Shown here: positions 56,801 to 64,000 of the stretch, piece by piece
Layout of the letters: each line of letters opens with the position of its first letter
Numbering within the stretch: position 1 is the first letter of the stretch
Origin: Selaginella tamariscina
Lineage: Eukaryota > Streptophyta > Lycopodiopsida > Selaginellales > Selaginellaceae
DNA length: 64,000 bases
Assembly: GCA_003024785.1 (NCBI GenBank)
Contig: PUQB01000020.1
Coordinates: 1,593,422-1,657,421, forward strand
Reading direction: 5' to 3'
Notes under the pieces: generated by a model
What the model saw: only the letters and a program-made list of their open reading frames with translations
The model's database searches: none
Told to the model about the DNA's origin: nothing
Program-made: the position numbers and the translations under genes

Positions 56801-57017
56801 GTGTGTAATACACAAAACTGCTAGCTCTTGCCCCTTCTGGTTCTACCTCAACATTCGCAGCATCTCCACCAACAACAGACATCAAATGCAGCACTTTAAA
56901 AGATTGCCAAGGTGGAATGTCAAATGCAGACCTGAGATCTGTTTCAAAGACAAATGCAATACCATCTTCATCTGCAGGGAAGTCCTTGTCAACACCATTG
57001 TAGCTGATTCTTGCCAT
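53847..57017 (-). CDS. MULE-like transposase with SWIM zinc finger
   Basis: Exons on the minus strand: 57,017-56,039, 55,985-55,673 and 55,609-53,847; junction phases are consistent. Start chosen at MARISYNGVD (57,017); an upstream ATG at 57,059 is less plant-typical. The N-terminal part has a Cys/His cluster (CIGHMKC...C, CVHC...HLGEHQH), resembling the zinc-binding domain before the catalytic core in MULEs. The DDE-type core shows VVLDHTYRIDD (near 55,729), FMSDESGAIWLALRQVF (near 55,470) and RSCLFHYMQSVR, the C-x-x-H block typical of MULEs; I could not fix the third acidic residue. After an unusual Cys-rich insertion (CLGLTQDGNSKCGRPI) comes a C-terminal SWIM finger, CTC...CQH (near 54,035-53,985). 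A one-base shift near 54,295 joins two overlapping open frames. It should cut and insert the element. Confidence 0.75.
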
Positions 57018-57510
57018 GTAGCAAAAATGGAACAAACAAAAGTTAAAATTCAAAGACAATGAACATATTACACACGATGGTTAATGTGTTTGTTAGTCGT
57101 GAGGCAATCATTTCATTGACAAATATTAAAAATAATATTAATTGCGTGCGTCTGGGTAGAAGAGTGAAATTAATTTACTGCGTCTGGGTAGGTTTTTTGT
57201 AAATTAAAAAGTTTTACTATGTACAAGTGGCGATCATGCATGCAATATGTTTACAGAAATTAGGTTGGTTTTTAATTGATTTAGGGCGGCTAGGGTTTTG
57301 CAATTAGGGCGGCTAGGGCAGCTAGGGCGGCTAGGTTTTCGTGGAGCAGGGGCTCATTTGGGGGCATAGCGTGGAGCAAGTGTGGCTCCAGGGATTAATC
57401 ACAATAGGCTTCCATTGAGGGGGTGAGTATTTTCTGATTTCTTCATGATCTGCTCATGATCTCTTCATGATCTGTTCATCTTTTTACATCTCTTCACAGT
57501 TGCAAGAAAT

Positions 57511-57532
57511 CCGAGTCGGCCTGCCGACTCGG
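57511..57532. promoter_or_regulatory. Palindrome 1 of the AGTCGGC array
   Basis: A perfect 22-bp inverted repeat with the core GAGTCGGC-CT-GCCGACTC extended by CC/GG outside. Confidence 0.9.
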
Positions 57533-57550
57533 ACTGACTTCGTTGTCCGT

Positions 57551-57572
57551 CCCAGTCGGCAGGCCGACTGGG
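57551..57572. promoter_or_regulatory. Palindrome 2 of the AGTCGGC array
   Basis: A perfect 22-bp inverted repeat, core CAGTCGGC-AG-GCCGACTG, starting 40 bp after palindrome 1. Confidence 0.9.
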
Positions 57573-57574
57573 GT

Positions 57575-57686
57575 GGACTGTTCCAGATCCAGTCAACATT
57601 TTGACCGGGGTTGACTGTTCCAGCCCCAGTCAGCATTTTGACTAGGGTTGACTGTTCTAGTCCCACCTAGCATTTTGACTGGGCCT
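57575..57686. repeat. 37-bp tandem repeat x 3 between palindromes
   Basis: Three units beginning gactgttc (57,576, 57,613 and 57,650), each with CAGTCARCATTTTGAC-like sequence, a half-palindrome-like CAGTC plus a TTTTGAC block. Unit length is 37 bp. Confidence 0.85.
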
Positions 57687-57730
57687 CGCTTCGTTCCCAG
57701 TCCCAGACTGGGCCTCCCTTTGTTGCCAGG

Positions 57731-57752
57731 CCCAGTCGGCATGCCGACTGGG
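57731..57752. promoter_or_regulatory. Palindrome 3 of the AGTCGGC array
   Basis: A perfect 22-bp inverted repeat, core CAGTCGGC-AT-GCCGACTG, 180 bp after palindrome 2. Confidence 0.9.
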
Positions 57753-57772
57753 ACTTACAGCAACTGCTCTCT

Positions 57773-57790
57773 CAGTCGGCACGCCGACTG
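57773..57790. promoter_or_regulatory. Palindrome 4 of the AGTCGGC array
   Basis: A perfect 18-bp inverted repeat CAGTCGGC-AC-GCCGACTG. Its core starts 40 bp after the core of palindrome 3 and about 85 bp before the ParB-methyltransferase ATG. Confidence 0.9.
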
Positions 57791-57874
57791 TGAGGGCTAG
57801 TATGTTTTTTTATTTTTATTAAACATCTTTGAACATTTATTACAGTTTTTTGTTAAACCTTATTGCTTTTGTAG

Positions 57875-60800
57875 ATGCGCTCTTCACAACGTTTACAAGA
57901 AAAGAAGATGAAGGAGCCTACTGAGAGAGAAGCAGAAGCTAGAGCTGCAATTCAGAGAGGGCGTCGGGTCGTGGGAGAGGAAGTAGGAAGCTGGCTGTGG
58001 TTCAGGAACAAGGACCTTCAAGTGATGCTCCAGTTGAACAGGCAAGCCAGCAGGACTGGTCAGGAGAGCAAGAGGATGTAGTTCAACCCCAACAAGAACA
58101 ATCAGACTTTGTTGAAGAAGTTGAGGATGATGTCTTACCACAGGAGACACAGGAGCAGACAGAAGGCACACAAGCCTCATGCGCAGTGACTTTGTCGAGT
58201 GACGAAGAGGATGAACCCAAGAACAAGAAGAGACGACGCAAAGCTGCTGGAGATTCAGAGGCTGCTAAGAAGAAGAAGAAGGGTAAAGCAGAAGTGCCAG
58301 ATAATGAGGAAGTTTACAACATTGCAGCCAGCATGCATTCGGAGAGTGCAGTGCGTCTTCTCGCGAAGATCACAATCCGAGAATATGGAGAGGCACCGGA
58401 TGTCCCTATTTGCCGAATTCTGGGAAATGAACAGGTGCGGAGAGTCAATCCAGCGGATCTGGAATCTTTGACTAGGAGTTTCAAGAAGGCAGTTGGTTAT
58501 TTGCGCAACACCACTCAGTTCATCCTTCAAGTTGGGGACCCCATGACAGATGCAGATCTGGCAGCATTGAGAAGCGATGAAGCGATGTATGCTCAGCATT
58601 TGGCTTTTGAGGAGGAGCTTCAGTCTGACATGTTCCGGCAATGGGCACCAATGCTTTCGATGAAGAAGTTCATCTGTTGGGATGGTAATCACAGGCTAAA
58701 GGTGCTTCAGAAGCTGTACATAGAAGACACGGAAGATAAGAATCAGTGGGCAGTGAGAGTGCGTTCAGGCTTCATCCGTGCTGGGGTCATGGATAATCTT
58801 CAGCTTGTGACAATGTTTCAGCAAATTAATAGGTAAACATAGTGACCTCTAGATCATAGGATTAACTAACTTCGAGATTTTCAAATATGCAGTTCCTCCG
58901 CAACGGCAGTGCAAACCACACTGCCACATCTTCTGCTATCTGTGAAGACATGTTGCACCAGTGAGGAGGGCACAGCGAAGATCTTGGCCAGGCTCAGTGA
59001 CAAGGAACGAGATGACATAAGAAAGTGGAAGGAAAGCGCAACTGGACAACAAGCTTGGCATCCACTTCCGAATTTGATCTGTGCAAAGATTTTTTTTGAG
59101 GTACCACGTCTCACACTTATATTACTTAGTTGATTACGTCTGTGAATTACAGAGTGAGATTGAGGATGATCTTGAGAAGGCTGCAAGGGCATCCAAAGGC
59201 AACAAATACCAGGAGCAACAACAGGTCTACATTAAGCATGACAAGCGCATGATGAAGATCTTAGCCATCATCGATCCTGCATTGGGTGAAGAGTGGTTCG
59301 ACAAGGTGACCCAAATCACATGGAAACAATGCAGATGGATGGGGTTGGAAAAGCTGTACGCGCTTTCAAGGGCGAGAATTCCAAACGAGACGAGAATCAT
59401 GTACTTCAATAAACTGGTACGTCTCGAACTGAAGAGAGAGCAAGAGACACTTGGATTGCCGGGTGTTCAGGATAAGGAGTGGATAAGGTGGTTTACTATC
59501 GATTTGTATTGGCGAGCATCAGAGAGGAGGCAGTCAGATTCTCACGGGACTCATCGAGGATGGCGAGTGGACAGGCCGGTTACAGATTTCACGACTTGGT
59601 ACGATGAAGTGCGGGTAAAATGCAAGAACGTGATGTTCCAGCCATTCCATGAGTGTGTGAAGTTCACTTACTCCATAGAGCCGAAAGAGTTCCTCGAACA
59701 CGAAGAGACAGCAAGAAGGATGATTTGGAGGTAAGGATGATCTTCTTGACATGTTACATTCTGACACTACTATATGTTCATTACAGGTATGTCGCAGCGA
59801 GAAAGGTGCCTCACACACAGACTATGGTATTCTGGTCAGATTACATGGAAGCACCACACATGTGGTCGAAGACAAGATCTGGCCTGACAGAGTTCGAACG
59901 TGTAAACGTACCGTTCTGGCTTGATTATCCACCTGGGCAACCACCAACATGGGAGAAGGATCTCTACAATGAACACTCAAAAGATCTCCCATGCATCTCA
60001 TGGGATCCGGCAGAGGTCGACTTCATTAAGAAGACAAAGGCCAAGGCAAAGCGGCGTCAGCCTGTGCAGCAGTCAAAGAAGAACTCAGATACAGTAGCTG
60101 GCACCTCCACTACTCGCGATCCAGCTGCCTTATTCAATTTATCTGAAGTGCTACCATCGCAGGGAACCATGGACATCAAGGATGACTTGGTCACATTCGT
60201 CCCTTCACTTGCTACAACTCGAGGTGATAATTTCTTGGCGATTGATGACATCGAGGAGATGCAACAGGCCGTGCTCACGGATGAGAAGGAAGAGGAGGTT
60301 CCTGACGCTAGACTGGTTCCTTATAGAAAAGTTCAGACACAGGTGGCCAGGTACCATACAGCTGACAGCCAGACTCGCTACCAGCATATTGCGGGAGAAT
60401 ATGGTTTCAACTTGGTGATCTTCGACCTTCCAAATGGGACCTTGCCAGGAAATACAACGAGTGATACGCCATACCTCTACCTTGATCCAGTGAAGTTCGA
60501 TGAAGCACTCCAGTTTGCAGGTATGCATATGGCTGCAAATGGTTGGTTGGTTGTGTTTGCTGCAGCAAACACCTGGGATCAAGTTGTCCGAGCTGCAAGT
60601 GTGGTGGACCTTCAACTTGCTGCAACGTACTACATCTACAGAGGGCGTGGTTGGGGCTACCGCAACAAGATGAAGGTACTTTTTTCTTTATTCATGAAGT
60701 TCATTAATGATTTTTGATGTTTTAACAGGAGAGCATCCTGCTCCTTCTTGTCTTCCAAGATGCATCTAGAGGATTGCGCGATAATCCCTGCGTTTGTCAT

Positions 60801-61190
60801 CAACAATTCTTGTTGATAATCCTGAGCGGTTCCAAGAACCATGGTAGGCATTTCATTTCAACAATTTAAGTATTTACCATTATCTTCACATGCAGGATGG
60901 ACTACCAACCGAAGAGCACTCGATTGATGCAGCTCGTGATAGAACGACTCACCCGGCCAGGTGATCTTATCTGGGATATAGGCAGTGGTACGGGGTCCTC
61001 AATGCTTGCAGCTATCGAGCTGGGGAGAAACATTGTTGGGACTGAGAAGAACCCTGAGCTCGGGAGAATTGCTATGAACAGGATTAAAGAGAACATCCAG
61101 CCAGAGGAAATCCCAACCCAAGCAATAGCGACGTCAAGTAGGACTGGTGGTTCACGAATTGCAGCATTGCTCAATCGTAAGAAGAAGTGA
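57875..61190 (+). CDS. ParB-like domain / beta-class DNA methyltransferase protein
   Basis: Exons by GT/AG: 57,875-58,834, 58,894-59,100, 59,152-59,731, 59,787-60,675, 60,730-about 60,840 and 60,897-61,190. The N-terminus is basic, then acidic/Gln-rich with Lys-rich stretches. A ParB/Srx-like domain follows: VRRVNPADLESLTRSFKKA near 58,437 and WDGNHRLKVLQKL at 58,678-58,716, matching the D-G-N/H-H-R box of ParB-like proteins. The large middle part (58,900-60,300) is unassigned and ends in a Lys/Arg-rich, NLS-like segment (KKTKAKAKRR). The C-terminal Rossmann part has NLVIFDLPNG (60,409-60,438) where N4/N6 methyltransferases have D/S-P-P-Y/W, then GDLIWDIGSGTGSS (about 60,960-61,001) and RNIVGTEKNPELGRIAMNRI. 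Motif IV before motif I is the beta-class order (CcrM/DpnA-like). Shifts lie in about 57,950-57,990 and twice in exon 5 (near 60,795 and 60,820). It likely methylates DNA in the nucleus if intact; activity is unproven given DLPN. Confidence 0.72.
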
Positions 61191-61220
61191 CAAGTGTTGA
61201 ATTGTACTCTTTGGTGTTGA

Positions 61221-61226
61221 AATAAA
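61221..61226 (+). terminator. Polyadenylation signal of the ParB-methyltransferase gene
   Basis: AATAAA 31 bp after the stop codon, in AT-rich sequence. Confidence 0.55.
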
Positions 61227-61321
61227 ACTTTAATAATACAGTATAAACATGGCTATGATTTAAATATTTTTTGTTGTTAATTGCCGACTGAGCCAAAATC
61301 CTAAATTCTAAGAATATTTAG

Positions 61322-61362
61322 GAATATTCTAAGAATATTCTGGTAGATTCTTTAGAATATTC
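61322..61362. repeat. Right subterminal GAATATTC cluster
   Basis: Perfect GAATATTC palindromes at 61,322, 61,333 and 61,355, that is 22 then 11 bp going inward, a mirror image of the left cluster. They are followed outside by a small hairpin ccgggtccaagcccgg (61,362-61,377). Confidence 0.8.
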
Positions 61363-61414
61363 CGGGTCCAAGCCCGGAAGCCCAGAAGCCCATAGCCCTC
61401 TTTTCGTCGGGACT

Positions 61415-61422
61415 CAAAATTA
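61415..61422. other. Target-site duplication, right (CAAAATTA)
   Basis: Second copy of the 8-bp direct repeat flanking the transposon. Sequence homologous to 4,810 onwards (agacttccacatattaatt) resumes just after it. Confidence 0.65.
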
Positions 61423-61544
61423 CAAGACTTCCACATATTAATTAATCAGGTTATAAAACTTAATTATATATAATTAACCTTCAAAATTAAATAATGTTTA
61501 TTAAAACCATTTTTATACTCCCAAAAAATTAGAAAAGGAAAGGG

Positions 61545-62229
61545 ATGAGTAACATAAACGGCCAGGATTTACAAGCGCAAATGTTCCTCTCAGTGGGTAT
61601 GATCAAATTTCCATTCTTTATTACATATTCCTCATTTTCACTGATTTATTCACTATCTTCACACCCACGCACACACATACACACACATCAAAAACTATAT
61701 ATATATATAGGTATGTATGTATGTTTTTGCAGTGGCCCAGAACACATTTTCCTGGATTGAATGTTCCTCAATTCTTATAATTGGACTTGATGTTTTGTTT
61801 GTATTCGCTTACTTAGTAAGTAAGAAGGAGAGCAATAGCAATTCCAGTGTTAAGTACTCGAGTTTATATATAACTCTGCAACTCGGATCATTCTATCTTG
61901 TGGTGGTAAACCTTGGTTCTGCAATCTGGCTTGCGTATGATCAATGGCAAAGCAGGAACTTGCAGAATGTTCTCATATTCTCCGAGCTTGTCACTCAAGG
62001 TTTGACATGGTTAATTTCATTAATTACTCTCCGCAAACAATTTTTACCAATTCTGAGAGTATGGTGGATACTTTCATTTTTCACAATCTTCATTCAGCCT
62101 GTAATATTCATGGTGGTCTTCAAGACTCCTCCACAGGTAAATTTCAATCAATTAATTTATATATAAATTTATCAGGTACATTGAGTTATCATAATATATT
62201 TTATAACTCTAGTTTGAATGTTTAATATA

Positions 62230-62279
<50 letters not shown>

Positions 62280-64000
62280 GAGAGAGAGAGAGATTGCATT
62301 ATAGCAGAATTATTAACCATGAGATTACAGAAGTGTTTAGTGGGATTAGTGGCTTTGGCTTCGGTTCCGGCGAATATTCTACTGTTGTGGGCTTCAAGGA
62401 CAGGAAAGATGCACGAAGACGGCCTTGAAGAGCCCCTACTAAATGGTGGAGTCCGTACAAACGACGTCACTCCATACAGTACGGCGGGAATATGCAGCGT
62501 CCTTGTGTTTTCTTGGCTAAATCCCCTACTTGCAACAGGTGCAAAACGACGTCTCGAGGTATAATATACGTATATATATAATACATCTTTAAAAATACAC
62601 ACATGCATGTATAATACGTACGTACGTATCTTTTCATGTTGTTATTATACAACTAGCATATTGTGTAAATCCTCTCTCTCTATATATATGCTATGTTGAC
62701 ACGATATTTTCATTTCTGATCTCAGACATCGTATATAAGTATATTCTTATATTCAGTATATGCTTTTACGTGAACTGACAACGACTCCAGGACGAAAAAC
62801 ATTATATTATACACAATATATTGACTGATTAACTTTTTACTTACTTTATTATATATGCAATGGCATATTTATACTAATATATAAATGTAATAGCCTGAGG
62901 ACCTGCCCAGTTAGCAGAAGCACACCGTGCTTACGCAGCATACAGCAAATTACAAGAGGAATGGGAGAAGTCAATGGGGGTCAGCAACAGGTCAAGGGCA
63001 GTCAACACGGGAGGACGCTCCTTAATGAGAACTCTTATCAAGTGTTTCTGGAAGGAGGCTGCCGTAGTTGGAGTTCTCGTGGTTATAAACTCCGTGTCTC
63101 AATACGTAGGACCATATTTAATCGACGACTTTGTAACGTATTTGAGGTAATTAGTATATACTTAATTAATAACTCAGTGGTGTAAGGAGGTTCCGTTATG
63201 AAGGTGCGATTCTGGTTACTACTTTTCTTGGGACAAAGATAGCGGAGAATTTTGCTTTCCGGCAATGGATTTTCTTGGTTCGTATACACACACGCGTGTG
63301 TGCGTGCGTAAATATATAACTATTATTATATTGTTTAGGTACAAGCTCTAGCAGTGAAGATAAGGGCAGCGTTAATAGCATGTGTATATCGAAAGGGTTT
63401 AAGGTTGTCCAACCAGTCGAGGCAAAGTTGCACTAGTGGAGAGATTGTTAATTACATGGCAGTGGACATTCAAAGGGTTTTAGACTTTACGTGGTTCATG
63501 CATGACATGTGGATGGTACCATTTCAGGTGCGTGCGTGTGTGTATATGACAATATGATACAAATACTAATATAATTTTAGTTAGTCTTAGCCTTGGCTAT
63601 ATTATATAGCAAAGTGGGGCTTGCAGCAATTGCCACAATAATTTCAACAATATTAACAGTGGCCTGTAATGCACCGCTTAGCAGGATGCTAGGTAATTAA
63701 GTTTAATTAAAGTTATTAACTTTATAAATTTTATTATCTATTAATTTGACAGAGAAATATCAAGATGAGATAATGCAAGCCAAAGATGTTCGTATGAGAG
63801 CAACCATAGAGTGTTTAAAAAGTATGAAGATATTAAAATTCCAAGCGTGGGAAAAAGCTTATTTAAAGAAGCTTGAGGATCTTCGAAATGCTGAATATAA
63901 ATCCTTAAAAAATTCATTCTATGCACGGGTACTTATGTGTGTGTGTGTTACACAAAGGGTGTACTAATGTATTTTACAGGCGGCAATAAATTTCCTATTC
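61545..64000 (+). CDS. ABCC (MRP-type) ABC transporter, copy 2, cut by window end
   Basis: Tandem duplicate of 5,050-7,600. Exons: 61,733-62,136, 62,331-62,558, 62,894-63,146, 63,178-63,277, 63,339-63,537, 63,581-63,692, 63,753-63,928 and 63,980-beyond 64,000. The first, second and sixth are open where copy 1 is shifted (TMD0: LVTQGLTWLISLITLRKQ and ILRVWWILSFF; SVSQYVGPYLI; LVLALAILYSKVG). Exon 4 (62,894) has its own one-base loss (DLPS then stop, where copy 1 reads DLPQLAEAH). TMD1 is complete as far as visible (SGEIVNYMAVDIQRVLDF); the ATP-binding domains lie outside the window. The start codon is unclear: ATG at 61,545 is out of phase with exon 2 under the donor I prefer. The MULE-like element ends 130 bp upstream. 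Confidence 0.85.
62232..62291. repeat. (TA)n(GA)n microsatellite in ABCC copy 2 intron 2
   Basis: Same site as 5,761-5,821 in copy 1, with a longer TA run and a shorter GA run. Confidence 0.9.

Larger units (their letters stand above)
57018..57874. promoter_or_regulatory. Divergent intergenic region between transposase and ParB-methyltransferase
   Basis: This 857-bp region separates the two start codons and must hold both promoters. It contains an agggcggctaggg minisatellite (57,282-57,335), three TCATGATCT repeats (57,443-57,475), four CAGTCGGC-type palindromes and a 37-bp tandem repeat. A splice acceptor-like ttcacag at 57,493-57,499, and another (cttttgtag) directly against the ATG at 57,875, suggest introns in the 5' UTR of the plus-strand gene, so some of these sites may be transcribed. 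Confidence 0.6.
53646..61414. mobile_element. MULE-like DNA transposon carrying a ParB-methyltransferase gene
   Basis: A 7,769-bp unit absent from the equivalent locus in copy 1. It is bounded by an 8-bp direct repeat and contains two divergent multi-exon genes: a MULE-like transposase (minus) and a ParB-like/beta-class methyltransferase (plus). The ends share degenerate inverted sequence (CGGGCTT followed by GAATATTC triplets) rather than perfect terminal repeats. The gene introns here are ordinary 50-60 bp introns without the simple repeats seen in ABCC. ParB-methyltransferase fusions are known from bacteria and phages; placing one inside a eukaryotic transposon is my inference from its position between the element ends. 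Confidence 0.75.

Noticed and set aside
57893-58180. Minus-strand open frame of 95 codons opposite the ParB-methyltransferase exon
   Set aside because: Leu/Ser-rich mirror of an acidic/Gln-rich plus-strand exon; the plus strand has domains and consistent introns.
60205-60625. Overlapping minus-strand frames opposite the methyltransferase
   Set aside because: No domain, start context or splice support; codon shadow of the plus-strand exon.

Overview
This window looks like nuclear DNA of a land plant. It holds a multi-exon ABCC (MRP-type) transporter with about 26 short exons, several Ty3/gypsy LTR retrotransposons nested in one another, hAT remnants, and a MULE-like DNA transposon. The species cannot be named from the sequence. 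The DUF7869-type gene and the ParB-methyltransferase gene make me lean towards a non-seed plant, but that is inference. Many reading frames are broken by single-base indels, often in homopolymers, in both old and apparently young copies. Part of this may be assembly error rather than decay.

Layout. Positions 1-4,800 hold degraded coding sequence: a methyltransferase-like remnant, an FCP1/HAD phosphatase-like remnant and a hAT transposase remnant. Positions 5,050-11,674 hold a full-length ABCC transporter gene (copy 1). Nearly all its introns carry dinucleotide simple repeats close to the 5' splice site. From about 25.2 kb the same upstream unit reappears in pieces (25.2-26.6, 33.9-34.7, 52.7-53.6 and 61.4 kb), followed by a second ABCC copy (about 61,545 to the window end). 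This is a tandem duplication with roughly a 56-kb period, and the upstream half of copy 2 has been filled with transposons.

Nested retroelements. An old long-LTR element (F, minus strand, LTR pieces at 13,583-15,183 and 18,128-52,662) contains an old plus-strand gypsy element (E/D, 18,459-51,503). The 3' LTR of E/D contains a minus-strand, gag-rich, deleted element C (38,675-50,659, TSD GTTAT). C in turn contains a young chromovirus-like element B (41,018-48,205, minus strand, TSD CCATC). A sister copy, element A (26,625-33,907, plus strand, TSD AGGAT), sits in the duplicated HAD pseudogene; copy 1 preserves its empty site. A DUF7869-type gene lies on the minus strand at 22,268-24,893.

The most remarkable unit is 53,646-61,414, bounded by an 8-bp direct repeat CAAAATTA. 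It has two divergent genes. One is a MULE-like transposase with a SWIM zinc finger (minus strand). The other is a multi-exon protein with an N-terminal ParB-like domain and a C-terminal beta-class (permuted) N4/N6-type DNA methyltransferase fold (plus strand). The region between them carries four palindromes with the core CAGTCGGC-NN-GCCGACTG, spaced about 40/180/40 bp. Each end of the element carries three GAATATTC palindromes in mirror-image spacing. I read this as a transposon with its own phage-like ParB-methyltransferase, a candidate self-modifying mobile system. Its right end lies just upstream of ABCC copy 2.
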